From the NCBI RefSeq assembly GCF_042477335.2, contig NC_091250.1:133149384-133213383 (forward strand): DNA of 64,000 nucleotides. Direction: 5' to 3'. The notes below the pieces were generated by a model. The model did no database searches and had not been told where the DNA came from. It worked only from the letters and a program-made list of their open reading frames with translations. This DNA is from Ovis canadensis (lineage: Eukaryota; Chordata; Mammalia; Artiodactyla; Bovidae). Below, in pieces: positions 1-12,167 of the stretch (within the stretch, counting starts at the first letter, position 1; the number at the start of each line of letters is the position of its first letter). The translations under genes and the position numbers were made by a program.

Positions 1-639
1 TTTCATTCTATCTGGCACTCCAAGAAAAACAAAAAACCCAACCAAGAGGCAGAAAACCTGCAAAGCCCACAGAAACCACGGAAGAACGGCCCAGAGGGCT
101 TCGCGGGCTCAGTGACCCTCAATCGGGGGAGAGGGACGAGCTCTAAGAGCAGCGCAGAGAACAACAGGACCCGTGTGCACACCCGCCCGTCCAGCAGGGC
201 AGCCTTCAGCATCGTACCGGCCTGCCCCAAGTTGTTCTGGCACAGAAGGCCTCTGGACAGTGTGCGCCTCCAGCCGAAGACCGGCAAGACGGGCTCAGGG
301 CACCCGGGGCCCCAGGCGAGAGAAGCCAGGCTCAGCCCAGCAGGCTGCCTACCGCCCACCACACACCCACAGCAGCGTCCTGGGGCTCTGGTTCTCTGTG
401 CCCACAGCACCCACCGGGAGCCCCAAGTCCAACAGCTAGAAGCCAGACACAAGCTCCCAGCGCAGCACCACCTCCTGCAGGCCTGGGACAGGGTGACTGT
501 CCTAACAAAGATGGCATCTGCCTGTTCAGGAAGCCCAAGTCCCACTCAGTCCCCCACCATCAGTTCACAAAGCACCCTTCCAGGCTGCGGAACTGAGAGC
601 TGCTGCATGGGGTTTGCATGCCCAGAAATGCTGCCACAC

Positions 640-1090
640 CGGGCCTGCGATTTGACCAACACAGCTGATTTCCGCTGTGTCGATATAAAAACAAGCTCAA
701 CTCAGTCTTCCCAACTGCTGTGTATTACTCATCACGCAAACACAGCATTCCTACTGTTCAAATTTCTCCCATCGTGGAAAGTGACGGAGAGCTTCCCAAA
801 CATCACTACGTAAGGCCGGCACACGTCTCCCGTCAAAACCAGAGAAGTAGTACAAAGAAAAGCTATCGACCAAGATCAGTACAGTAGGACCGTAAAAAAA
901 AATGACACGACAGCAGCAAATCAAACCCAGTTATTACCATACATATTACAATAAGGTATCACAGCTACAGAGCATTTATTCACAAATGATGGTTCAACAT
1001 TACGATGAACTCTGTTACCATTTTAACACGTTTCACGACATTTCTGGTGAAGATGCCAAATTATTACTTTTTTTAAAGAAAAAAAAGTGA
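640..1090 (-). other. AT-rich island with a minus-strand AATAAA
   Basis: This part is distinctly richer in A and T than its GC-rich flanks. On the minus strand it reads like a 3' UTR and contains AATAAA (+ coordinates about 975-980). It has no coding frame and matches no repeat I recognise. Confidence 0.35.
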
Positions 1091-1784
1091 GCTATGTATA
1101 TCACCTAATTCAAAACAAGAGAGGGAAATCTCCAGATCCAGAAATGAGGCGTGAAGAGCAAGGAGCCTCCGGGCACAGCAGCAGGGGACAGGACACAGGC
1201 CTCCGAGCCGGGCGTGGAGCAGCGGGCAGGGCCAGCTGGGCGCCTGGCCCCGAAGAGCTGCAGGCTCAGCAGGCACAGAGTGCGGGACCGTGGCCTGGGC
1301 CAGCCTCGGGCTCCACCACTGCCTCCTCTCGGCAAGTGACCGCCCCCGTGCTCCAGCTCCTGGGGACGGAGCGCCAGCCTCGCCACGGGTCAGCGGTCAG
1401 AGTGCTGTGTGCTGAGCTGCCCCTCCAGCCCCCCAGGGCTGGGCCCACAGCAAACACCCCCGGAGGCCCCCGGAGACACAGTCACCCTCAAAAACTGCCT
1501 GAGAAGGCGGTGGGGGCCCAAACCCCGAGCCAAGAAACAAATGGTGGGCCTGGGAGGAGCAGCACTGCACAGCCCTGCCAGGCAGCTGGGGCTGCTCAGG
1601 GGCTTCTCCACCCCAGAGATGGCCGGGGGCATGCCCCGTGGAGGACCGCAGGGAGAGCAGTCACCCCACGCTGCTCAGCACAGCCAGAATCCGCCACACG
1701 GACGGCACCGGCTGCCTGAGCGGATGCGGAGCAGCAGAAGTCTCCTCACTGCTGCTGGGAACACACTTTCGTGGTTGCTCACAA

Positions 1785-2085
1785 CACTGAAGACACTCTC
1801 ATCATACGGTCCAGCAATCCCACTCCTTGGAATTTACCCAAGGAAGCTGAACACTTCCATCCGCAGGAAAACCTGCACAAGGAGGTGTGTGTCAGTTTTA
1901 TCTCATCGTTGCCAAAACCTGGGAGCGATCAAGGTGTCCTTCAGCAGGCGGATGAATCGATCAACTGACCCTCAGATGACAGAGTGTTATTCAGCCTTAA
2001 AAAGGATGAGTACCGAGGCACGCTGCAGCACGGACACGCCCCGCACGCATCCTGCTAAGCGAGGAAAGCGGCCCTCAGAAGGACG
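1785..2085 (+). mobile_element. Old L1 LINE 3'-end fragment
   Basis: The phrases ccagcaatcccactccttgg, ggtgtccttcag and gttattcagccttaaaa are the diverged form of the conserved end of L1 ORF2 and the 3' UTR. It is heavily mutated and non-coding. Confidence 0.6.
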
Positions 2086-2130
2086 AGGGCTGTGTGGCTC
2101 CACTGTTTGTTTGGTCACACCGCACAGCTT

Positions 2131-2305
2131 GCTGTAGCTCAGCTGGTAAAGAACGCACCTGCACCGTGGGGGACCTGGGTTCGATCCCTCGGTTAGAAAG
2201 ATCCCCTGGAGAAGGGAACAGCTATCCACTCTGATACTCTGGTCTGGAGAATTCCACCACTGTATAGTCCATGAGGTCACGAAGAGTCGGACGCAACCTT
2301 CACTT
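2131..2305 (+). mobile_element. Bov-tA SINE
   Basis: A tRNA-Glu-like head (agctcagctggtaaagaac, with box B ggttcgatccc) is followed by the BovB-derived tail (gatcccctggagaaggga ... cgaagagtcggacgcaac). The pattern is typical of ruminants. Confidence 0.85.
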
Positions 2306-2431
2306 TTTCACACAGCTTGCAGGATATTAAGTTCCTCAGCCAGAGGTTGAACCCACGCCCTCAGCAGTGAGATCGCAGAGTCCTACCCCGCGGCCTTCCT
2401 CAGCGACCAACGCAGTGAAATTGCACCGAGG

Positions 2432-4166
2432 AAAACAACAGAACGGGAAAGACGAGAGCTCCCTTCAAGAAAATCAGAGGCCAAGGGAACATCTCACGCC
2501 AAGACGGGCTCAATAAAGGACAGAAACGGCATGGGTCTAACAGGAGCAGAAGACAGTAAGAAGAGGGGGCGAGAATACACAGGAGAACTGTACAAAAAAG
2601 AGCTTCACAACCCAGATAGTCATGATGGTGTGACCACTCACCTAGAGCCAGACATCCTAGAATGCAAAGTTAAGTGGGCCTTAGGAAGCATCACTATGAA
2701 CAAAGCTAGTGGAGGTGATGGCATTCCAGCTGAGCTGTTTCAAATCCTAGAAGATAATGCTGTGGAAGCGCTGCACTCCATATGCCAGCAAATTTGGAAA
2801 ACTCAGCAGTGGCCACAGGACTGGAAAAAGTCAGCTTTCATTCCAATCCCAAAGAAAGGCAATGCCAAAGAATGCTCAAACTACCGCACAACTGTACTCA
2901 TCTCACACGCTAGCAAAGTAATACTCAAAATTTTCCAATCCAGGCTTCAACTGTCCGTGAACCGTGAACTTTCAGATGTTCAAGCTGGATTCAGAAAAGG
3001 CAGAGGAACCAGAGATCAAGTTGCCAACATCCACTGGATCATAGAAAAAGCAAGAGAGTTACAGAAAAACATCTATTTCTGCTTTACTGACTACACCAAA
3101 GTCTTTCACTGTGTGGATCAGAACAAACTGTGGAAAATTCTTCAAGAGATGGGAATATCAGAATACCTGACCTGCCTCCTGAGAAATCTGTATGCAGGTC
3201 AAGAAGCAACAGTTGGAACTGGCTATGGAACAACAGACTGGTTCCAAATAGGAAAAGGAGCATGTCAAGGCTGTATATTGTCACCATGCTTGTTTAACTT
3301 ATGTGCAGAGTACATCATGAGAAACACTGGGCTGGACGAAGCACAAGCTGGAATCAAGATTGCCAGGAGAAATATCTATAACCTCAGATGTGCAGATGAT
3401 ACCACCCTTATGGCAGAAAGTGAAGAACTAAAGAGCCTCTTGATGAAACTGAAAGAGGAGAGTGAAAAAGTTGGCTTAAAACTCAACAATCAGAAAACTA
3501 AGATCATGGCATCCAGTCCCATCACTGCATGCCAAATAGATGGGGAAACAATGGAAACAGTGACAGATTTTATTTTTTAGGCTCCAAAATCACTGCAGAT
3601 GGTGAGTGCAGCCATGAAATTAAAAGACACTTGCCCCTTGGAAGAAAAGCTATGACCATCCTAGACAGCATATTAAAAAGCAGAGACATTCCTTTGCCAA
3701 CAAAGGACCATCTAGTCAGAGCTGTAGTTTTCCCAGTGGCCGTGTACGGATGTGAGAGCTGAACTATAAGGAAAGCTGAGCACCACAAGAATTGATGCTT
3801 TCGAACTGTGGTGTTGGAGAAGACTCTTAAGAGTTGCTTGGACTGCAAGGAGATCAAACCAGTCCATCCTGAAGGAAGTCAACCCTGAATACTCACAGGA
3901 AGGACTGACACCGAAGCTGAAACTGCAATACTCTGGCCACCTGATGCAAAGAACTGACTCATTTGAAAAGGCTCTGACGCTGGGAAAGATTGAGGGCAGG
4001 AGGAAAAGGGGACAGCAGAGGATGAGATGGTTGGACGGCATCACTGACTCCGTGGACATGAGTTTGAGGAAGCTCTGGGAGCTGGTGATGGACTGGGAGG
4101 CCTGGAGTGCTGAAGTCCACAGGGTCGCAAAGAGTCAGACACGACTGAGCGACTGAACTGAACTGA
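2432..4166 (+). mobile_element. BovB (RTE clade) LINE, 5'-truncated
   Basis: The sequence follows the BovB consensus from the apurinic-endonuclease/RT linker to the 3' end (gagtcagacacgactgagcg). It includes an RT frame of 349 residues (2531-3580) and a second-frame continuation (3529-3762). At 4167-4190 it abuts a reversed SINE tail (ctggaccaccagggaactcc). It is 5'-truncated, as most BovB copies are. Confidence 0.93.
2531..3580 (+). pseudogene. BovB reverse transcriptase, broken
   Basis: This 349-residue frame has RT motifs in order: NKASGGDGIPAELFQ, GFRKGRGTRDQ, a FTDYTKVFHCVD segment where functional copies have FxDYxKAFDxxD, and GxxQGCILSPCLFNL. The catalytic motif reads CADD (3389-3400) instead of YADD. 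It ends at a TAG after the conserved TDFIF, where a frameshift breaks the frame. Loss of the catalytic-site Tyr, the altered first Asp region and the break show that it is dead. It is a retroelement remnant, not a host gene. Confidence 0.9.
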
Positions 4167-5063
4167 ACCCCTGGACCACCAGGGAACTCCCGGACTGCAC
4201 TTACATGAGGTCCCGAGAGTAATCAAATTCATAGAGACAGAAGTGCTGATAGAAAGGCAGCCTGCAAGGGAATGGGGGAGAGAGAAGAGCTGGTGCTCAA
4301 CTGGAACCAGCCTCCGTCTCGCGAGGCGGGAAAGCCCTGGAGCAGGCGGCAGGAACGGGTGCACGGCGACGCGGGCGCACTCGGTGCCCCGGACGCTGCG
4401 CGAAGACGGGGAAGGCGGCGCCTGCGCACGTGCACGTGTGAGGCACGTTCTGCTTCCAGGGGGTTTACATCCCTTGGGGTTCCAGGAGAGACTAGCAAGG
4501 ATGGGGAAGGCGATTTTCAGAAGGATAACGATGGAGATTCTTCCAGAGATGGAGCTAAACTTCAGCATTCAGATCAAAAAGGACACCCAGGGTGCTGAGC
4601 AGAATAAAGAGAAACAAATCAGTACTTAAACACTCACTTTTGTGAATGTGAAGGACAAAAAGAAAATCTTCAAACCTAAGTCCCCGTAAAGAATAAGTTA
4701 GTGGACAGACTTCAGCCGAGGAGAGGGACAGAAACACAGGCTTTGTGCGGCCTCGACTGAGAGAAGCAGATGGCGGAGCCTCTCCAAGTGCTCAGGGAAG
4801 AGAGAATTTCTCCTCTAAATTATTACCAAGCATGAGCCAAAGTGTATATTCAGACGTGCAAAAACTAAGGCAGTCTAGTATTCACATTCCTTCCACAAAA
4901 GGAACGCTGAAAGGCACACTAGAGCAAAGCTACAAGCCCAGGAGGAGAAGCAGGGTGCAGGGAACAAGTGGGGAGGGGGCTTAGAACAAACGTGAGGCTT
5001 CTTTCTCACATTTACTTACACTCCTTACAGAAACCCCAACTAAAAAGACCGTCAGGAATTTCA

Positions 5064-5265
5064 GGGACTTCCCCGGTGGTCCAGTGGTTAAGAGTGTGCC
5101 GTGCAACGCAGGCGATGAGGGTTTGATCCCGGGCCGGGGAACTAACACCCAGCATGCCACGGGCCAACTAAGCCCACGCAGCCCACATGCCTCAGCCAGG
5201 GTCTGTGCGCCGTAACAAAAGATCCCACACGACGCAACAGAGATCTGACGCAGCCAGATAAACAA
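5064..5265 (+). mobile_element. CHR-type tRNA-derived SINE
   Basis: The head gggacttccccggtggtccagtggttaag and box B gtttgatcccgggccggggaac are followed by the longer CHR body (gcccacatgcctcag...aacaaaagatccc). Confidence 0.88.
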
Positions 5266-5389
5266 GTCAGTATTTTCAAAACAGAATGGCAAACGAAGGG
5301 TCGGTCCACAAGGACAAAGACAGCAGACGAGCCAGTCAGGAGGGCGGCCGCGGCGAAGCTGAAGGGGAGAGCCACCTCTCCAGGAGGGA

Positions 5390-5390
<1 letters not shown>

Positions 5391-5421
<31 letters not shown>

Positions 5422-5431
5422 GGCTGCTGCA
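5391..5431 (+). repeat. (CTG)n trinucleotide repeat
   Basis: About ten uninterrupted CTG units, one CGG interruption, then CTGCTGC. It lies in the presumed NSD2 intron. On the minus strand a chance frame reads it as Gln repeats, which is not a gene. Confidence 0.92.
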
Positions 5432-6739
5432 GGGAGGCTGGCGGCTCAGGGCGCCCCTCGTCTACAAAACCTTTCCCTTTTAAAATGTCTAAAAACAAAA
5501 TGCAACACAGTCATTATAAAAGAAAAGGAAACCGTGACGCCGTTACAGTGGAGACTGAGACCGTGTTAGTTAGAGCAGAGACTAACAGCTCCGAGTGACG
5601 AACGGTTTCCCAAGGGGGCTGAGGGGAGGGTGGGGGGAGCCGAGCATCGCGTGCGGCCTCGTGTGACAAGCTCTGAAGATGGCGCAACCCACTCCACGCA
5701 CATCACAGATGCTCCACGGCAGGTGCTGGCGCGGCAGGCGGCTGGGGAGGCCACACGGAACGGGGGCGGGGGGGGGGGCCACGATGAAGGGCAGAGCACC
5801 ACTCTCCAAAGAAGTGCCCGGATGACCGACCAGCATTCAGAACCAGCCAGTGCGCACAGGCCCGGTTCCAACATGCAGAAGCAGAGCAGTAAACAAAGCA
5901 CACACCTTGTTCTTGGGGAGCTGATACTCCAGAGGGGGCAACAGAGGGTCTAAAGTACAGACGAGAGAGGGGAGGGCCTGGGGGAGGGTGCAGGGGTGGC
6001 GCAAGAGTGTCCTCCCTGCGCTCAGGACGCCTCCGCGCCCGCCCTCCCAGAGCTCCCAGGTGCAGCTACAGCCTGCGGAGCCCATGCTGCGACGCTGAGC
6101 CGAGTCCCCGGGGGCAGGCTCAGTGCCGGACAGCAGGCAGGCCTCCCCCAGAGCCCAGAGAGGCACCAAGCTCGTCACTCGTACGGAAGCAGGAGAGAGA
6201 CAAACGGAAAAGTCAAGTCTGCAGGCACGACGGGAGCAGGCACACACACTCCCTAACACACCCTTGCTTTCCAACATTTTGCACAAGTCTCCCTGGAACA
6301 GACTGGTCCTGCCTTCGCGGAATGACCCCAGGACGCCCCGTCTCAGGGGAAAGAGCTCCGTGTGGAGCACCGGGATCAGCATGGAGTCTGCCACAGAACA
6401 GGGGCTGAGGAAGCAACAGCTCGTCACCCTGACAGACTGTCCACCGAGAGGCTTTACCTACAGAATGGAGGACTGACTCACAGCCAAAGCTTCGCTCCCT
6501 CTGCACACAGTGAGGCCTTTATGACGGACCTGCTCCTCGTTCTGTGCTCACTTCAGGGATGCGCAGCACACAGGCCCGCTCGAGGCCAGCCCCGGGCGCA
6601 GCCACCCGGGCGCACTCTGCCTGTGGCCCGTCCCTAGCCTTGCACGGACACACAGGCCGGCGCCGCCCCCGGCCCCAGGCCTGCTTGTCCTCTCTTCTCC
6701 GTGCAGAACGGCAAATCTCAGGACCCCTCGCACTCTGCC

Positions 6740-7465
6740 AGGGATGGAAAACGGAGCAGCGGCAGCTGGGAACAATCAAGACGTCCCCCAACTGCCACGA
6801 GAACCAGCAATCCCACTCCCAGGATCTACCCCAGAGAGAACTAAAAACATGTTCATACAAAAACTTGTACAAGAATTTTGACAAAACAATTTTTAAAAAG
6901 GAAAAAAAACACCCAATGTCCTAACAACTGATAAGCGGATGGAATCAGAAGGGATCTCGACACTCCTGGTGCCCAGCGGTTAGGACCCCATGCTTCTCCT
7001 GCCAGGGGCCCAGGCTTGACACCTGGTTGGGGGACCTACGGTCCCACAAGCCGCCTCGCGGGGGGAAAAGTGGACCCTGCCATACAATGGAGTATACAGT
7101 CATAAAAATGAAATACTGACACACACCGTCACACGGACAAACCTCAAGGCTTCAGAAACACCGCTGAGCTAAAGAGGCCAGTCACAGAAAGCCACTTACC
7201 ACATGACACCGTTTCTACGGCACGTCTAGAACAGGAGAGTCCAGAGATGGAAAGCAGAGTGGTGGCTGGGGGCACGCAGGAAGGGGGGTGACTGCTCAGC
7301 AGGCACTGGGCTCCCTACTGGGGTGACAAAACATTCAGGGCTTAGACAGTGGTGATGGTTACGTTAACACTGACAATGTACAGAAAACCACCAAAGTATA
7401 CACTCCGAAAGAGCTTAACCGATCAACTTCATGTCAATTTTTAAACTATCAAATCTGTTGTGAGT
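6740..7465 (+). mobile_element. Old L1 3'-end fragment, interrupted by a SINE
   Basis: It contains aatcccactcccaggatctac, caatggagtatacagtcataaaaatgaaatactgac and the tggtggctggggg-type 3' UTR, all diverged L1 3' sequence. A SINE splits it at 6951-7069. Confidence 0.65.
6951..7069 (+). mobile_element. CHR-type SINE inside the L1 fragment
   Basis: A diverged head (ctggtgcccagcggttaggac) and box B region (ggcttgacacctggttggggg) end at gtcccacaagccgcc. L1 sequence continues on both sides. Confidence 0.75.
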
Positions 7466-8419
7466 AGGAAAGGCTTCGTTCCCTATTCCTATATTAAAAT
7501 GTATCATCCACATATCTGTAAGGCATCTCCTATTTCCCCTCTAAACTGTGCCTTACAAGGCATATAGCAGGGCACACTGGGAGCAAGACTGAAGACCAGA
7601 TCAAAGTCCCAGCCGCCCCACCCACAGCCTGGCAGCCAGTGGGAGAAGTGGAGTGCACTCAGACAACGGGGGCGCCGGAGCGGGCGCTCCAGGCGGCAGA
7701 CTGCAAAACAGCCTGCTGAGGCCACCTACCAGGACCCTGCCAGTGGGTCCCAACCCATCGGCCCTCGGCGAAGCCCCCGCCCAGAGCCCCGCCGGCAGCT
7801 CCTGGACCTCCACCTCAACAGGGGGCCTGCATCCTGCATCGAGGGCCATCGGGCATCTGGGGAAAATTCAGCTTGAGAGTTAAGAATGTAAAAGCAAACG
7901 AAAGCTAGGGATCTAGAGGACACACTGGAGGGCAAGAGAGAAACCACCAAGCACACACACTTGTCCTCCAGGGCGGCACGCCCAGGCGCCTCCAGGAGGA
8001 GGTTAGGCGGCTGGCGGCATGGCAGGGAGGGACTGTCACACTACACTTTTCAACTCTGAGGCACGTGAACATATTATCTAATCATAGTTTTTCTTTCGAT
8101 TTTTAAAGGAACATTGTGAAAATGTAAAGATACTTCCAAAATAATTAAAAAATCACTGCTCTCTTTGTAACTGCATTCCACAACCACTAAGGGGACAGAG
8201 AGACCCGGGTATCATGGCTCCTACAGAGCTGCCAGAGCAGGGGAAAGGAGGGATGGAGGCAGGAAAGGAGCCGGAAGGAGAGGAGAGACCAGGGGAGGAA
8301 GAAGAGGACGGTGAAGGGCCGCAGCAGCCCGGGGCAGAGAAAGCGAAACACCTGAAGGCCGCGCTAACGAACCACCCGCGTGGCACGAGCTCCAGGGACA
8401 GAGGAGTTTAAAATTCTGA

Positions 8420-9190
8420 GAGAGACCGGAACCGACATTTCTCCACAGAAGACATACAGACGGGCCCCAGGCACGGGAAGACGCTCAGGAAGCGCAAATG
8501 GAACTATAATGAGCCTGCACCTCGTACCTGTCAGAACGGCTATCATCAAAGAGAGCCCACGAGCGCTGGTGAGGCCACAGGGAAAAGGGAGGCCTGGCAC
8601 ACTGCCGGTGGGCATGTGAGCCGGTGCAGCGACTGCAGGGAGAGAACAGATTCCTCAGCCACAGAAACCAGAGCTGCTGTGGGACGCAGCAAGCCCACCT
8701 CTGAGGGCGCACCAGACGGAAACGAGCCCAGACGCTGAAGCGTCTGCAGACTCACGTTCTGCAGCACCGCTCCCAACAGTCCACACGCAGAGAGGAATGG
8801 AAAAAGAAAATGGGGTTTAGGGACTTCCCTGGTGGTCCAGCGGCTAAGACTCCACGCTCCCAACGCAGGGGGCCAGGGTTCGATGCCTGGTGGGGAAACT
8901 AAGACCCCTTATGTCACACAGGGGCCGAAAAGGAGGAGGGGGCGTATGCGTGTGGTGGAAGACTATCCCGCCATGAACAAGGAGGTTCTGCCACGCGCAC
9001 ATGGGTCAACCCAGAGGACGTTCTATAAAACGGCGCATGCTCTCTTACACGCGAAATCTGAAAGAAGCCACACTCGTACAAGCAGAGAGAATGGGCGGCT
9101 GGTTGCCAGAGGCTGAGGGGCGGGAGGAACGGAGAGCTGCTGCCAACGGGACGGACGTGCGCTTGTGAGACGAGCAAGTTCTAAAGACAC
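8420..9190 (+). mobile_element. Old L1 fragment, interrupted by a SINE
   Basis: The phrases tttctccacagaagacatac, gtcagaacggctatcatcaa and ggttgccagaggctgaggggcgg belong to the L1 ORF2 end and 3' UTR. A SINE interrupts it at 8820-8935. Confidence 0.7.
8820..8935 (+). mobile_element. CHR-type SINE
   Basis: The head ggacttccctggtggtccagcggctaagac and box B ggttcgatgcctggtgggg are well preserved. Confidence 0.85.
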
Positions 9191-9441
9191 ACAGTCCAGG
9201 GGCTATCATCAGAACACCCGGCTTCACACCGAAACTTGCTGGGAGAGAAAACGTGAAGCACGCTCGCCCCCACACACGCCCGGGAACTGAGGGCGGAGCC
9301 AGGTGTGCTAAGGCTGTCAGCGGCCGCTTCCCAGTGCGTGTGGGGGTCAGATCCTTACACCGCACACGGGTTTCCAGCTCTAATTCTCTCCCTTCCAGCT
9401 TCACTGAGATGTGTGCAGTCATGCAGGACCGTACGGAGTTC

Positions 9442-9625
9442 AGGGCTTCCCAGGTGGCACAGTCGTAGAGTCCCCCTGCCAATTCAGGAGACGCAAGAGA
9501 CTTTGGGAAGATCCCCTGGAGAAGGCAATGGCACCCTAATCCAGTATTCTGGGCCGGAAAATGCCACGGATGGGGGAGCCTGGTGGGCTGCAGTCCAGGG
9601 GTCATGCAGAGTGGGACGCGCCCGA
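9442..9625 (+). mobile_element. Bov-tA SINE
   Basis: The head gggcttcccaggtggcacagtcgtagagt is followed by the BovB-type tail (gatcccctggagaaggcaatggc ... ggagcctggtgggctgcagtcc). Confidence 0.88.
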
Positions 9626-10121
9626 GCACACACACGCGCTGTGTAAGCTGAAGGTGTGCGGCATGACGGATACACACAAGGAAATGACGTCCACAGTAAG
9701 TTCAGTGAACGTCCATCACCTCACAGACACACGCGATGAGAATCCGGAGGGCTCACTCTCAGCCCCCATGTATGGCGCAGAAGTGCTGATTTTATGCATC
9801 ACGCTGGGCACTGGACACTGGAAGACTGAAGATTTTATTTGTCAATTATACCGTAATAAAGCTGGGGAGAAATAGAAAGAAGTGGAGTCAGGATTTCTAA
9901 AAATTAGGGAAGAAATAAGATACCCAGAATCAAGAGACTGAAAAGACCCACTGGGCACTCCACAGGATGAAGACAGAAGAGACCACGCGGTTCGGGGTAA
10001 AGGTAGGTGACAGGCCAGGATCGGCGATCTTGGTAGCATCAAGTTATCTTAAAATAGGAAAACACCCATGAAGACCCCCCAGTGATGAAGCAGTACCGTC
10101 AGATTTTCCAGCTATTTTCAT

Positions 10122-10234
10122 TTCTGGCCACACTGCTCAGCTTGTGGGATCTTACTTCCCTGACCAGGGACTGAACTCATGCCCTCAGCAGTGAAAGGAC
10201 AGAGTCCTAACCGCTACACCACCATGGAATTCCC
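10122..10234 (-). mobile_element. CHR-type SINE, reversed
   Basis: Reverse orientation: ttgtgggatcttacttccctgaccagggactgaac through taaccgctacaccaccatgg. Confidence 0.82.
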
Positions 10235-10724
10235 ATCTTCAGTTTTTTGAGAGAAACTATTTTCAATCTAAATTACGTCTCTAGACAAGCTATCAATCAA
10301 TTTTAAGCACAGAACAGATCATTTTGGCATGCAAGGTCTCTAAAAGCGTTGCCTCCCACACTTTCTGAGAAAACCCCCAAAAGACGCACCACCAAGACAC
10401 GGAGGCAAACCGCGGGGACATGAGACCTAAGGGGTGGGTGGTCCCCGCAGAAGACGGGGCGCCTGCAGCCGGGCACGGGTCTAGGAAGGCCCGTCGGGAG
10501 CAGGAAGACAAACAGTTCCAGCAGACAGGCTCCCCAAGGGAAAAACGCGTATCTGACCATCTCCAAAGGCTTTGTACACAACTCATCTAGAAAACCTGAG
10601 CCTGCATTGGTAACAGATGCATGGAAAACTAAGCAAATAGAAAAAGAAAAACAATTTACTAGGAAAGTAGTGTTCAGCTAAACAATATAACAATTAATAA
10701 ATATTCATTCAAACCAAAAATTGT

Positions 10725-10860
10725 TGGAATTCCCTGGTGGTCCAGGGATTAGGAATCTGCACTTTCACTGCCAGGTTTAATCCCTGGTCGGAGAACTAAG
10801 ATCCCACAAGCCTTAGTGCAGCCAAAAACAAAACAAAATTTTAAAAATAAATAAATAAAA
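10725..10860 (+). mobile_element. CHR-type SINE with A-rich tail
   Basis: The head ggaattccctggtggtccagggattag and box B ggtttaatccctggtcgg are followed by an A-rich tail of aaataaataaataaaa type. Confidence 0.86.
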
Positions 10861-10869
10861 ACTGTTAAA

Positions 10870-11025
10870 ACTGTGATATATTAGGTGGGAGGGGGATTAT
10901 GGGGGGACACACGTATACCCGTGGCTGATTCATGTCAATGTATGGCAAAATACCATCACAATAGTGTAAAATAATTAATCTCCAATTTAAATAAATTTTT
11001 AAAATTAAAAAAATAAAAGAGTCAA
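10870..11025 (+). mobile_element. L1 (ruminant) 3' end
   Basis: The phrases cgtatacccgtggctgattcatgtcaatgtatggcaaaa and attaatctccaatttaaataaa are the characteristic 3' terminus of ruminant L1 elements, followed by an A-rich tail. Confidence 0.75.
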
Positions 11026-11198
11026 ACAAAACCTGTGGCATATTAAAGATGGCCAAAACTTCTTTGTCATTCCCCTACCAAGAGATAAAGTCTATTTCTC
11101 CACATCCTTGACCCTGGCCCGGGCCTGTGGCTGCTCCCAGCTGCACACAGCAGGAGTGACATCAGGCGGGAGCCGCCTCACCTCTCAAAGGACCGGCA

Positions 11199-11305
11199 GG
11201 GCTTCCCTGGAGGAAGCCTCTGGGCTTCCCCTGTGGGGCACGGGTCCAATCCTTGGTTGCGGAATCTAAGACCCTGCATGCCACACAGTCAAAAAACAAA
11301 TCAAA
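11199..11305 (+). mobile_element. tRNA-derived SINE, diverged
   Basis: The head gggcttccctggagg and the box B region gtccaatccttggttgcggaatctaagaccc can be recognised. Confidence 0.7.
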
Positions 11306-11357
11306 CGCATCCTTTTTTTTAAGGTGTTTTTATGGATAAATAAAAGGCTTGTCCTCG

Positions 11358-11470
11358 GGGGAGCTCCTCGACGGCCGAGTGGTTAGGACTCTGGGCTGTC
11401 GCTGCCGTGGGCCAGTCTCAAGCCCGGGGAGCGGACCTGAGCTCCCACAAGCCGCACGGGGCAGCCGAGA
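11358..11470 (+). mobile_element. CHR-type SINE
   Basis: ggggagctcctcgacggccgagtggttaggac at the head and gagctcccacaagccgcac at the end. CpG-rich variant. Confidence 0.75.
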
Positions 11471-12167
11471 AGTCAGCAGAAAGCAGAAGGACTGGCAGCT
11501 TCACTTCCCGCAGCAGGACGCAGCCACCATGCTGCGAGGAGGCCCAAGCTGCCTCCAGGGCGGCCCGTGCCAGGGGGAATGGCGGGCCCGGGCCAACAGC
11601 CCCCAGCAACGGGCACCGCGCGAGTGACCCAGACCGACGGCACGCCGGCAGTGACAGGCGGGCCCTGGCACGCAGGCCCACACTGCAAGACTGTAAACAC
11701 ACGCACACACGGCCGTGCTCTCAGCCACGCGCTCTGGGGCAGCGCAGCAGGAAGGCACAGACAGCCGGACACCACTGGACTCAGGAGCCCGGGGAAGGGG
11801 AGTGGGGCGGAAAGACGCCAAATCCTTACCTCCTGAAGACAGAGCTGCACACGTAACACACGGGCCTCAAAGTTCTCAACTCCATCAAACAGGCAAGTGT
11901 TTTTTAATAGATATAAGAAACAGTTGAAAGAGCAGAGCAGCTGTCTCCTTCGAACAGTCACCTAGACTGCTGCATTTTGTTCTGACCCTCACAGAGGGAA
12001 CTGTCTTTAGGGCACCTGTTTCAGTCCGATGAATGAAAAGCAAACAGGAAATACATACCTAAACATTTGCTGGTAAGATTACAATTATCTAAGATTCCTC
12101 CCACTTTTCTGATTCGTACAAACCTTCCATGGAACGTACTGTGAGCACAAGAAAGAAACGCTCTGGC

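Noticed and set aside
1087-1719. A 210-codon + strand frame near the window start
   Set aside because: Low-complexity, Ala/Pro/Gly-rich, no domain, overlapped by other frames of similar size. No splice or promoter evidence supports it.
5142-5498. Minus-strand frame with a Gln repeat, resembling a polyglutamine protein
   Set aside because: The Gln run is merely the CTG repeat read on the other strand, and the remainder of the frame passes through a SINE.
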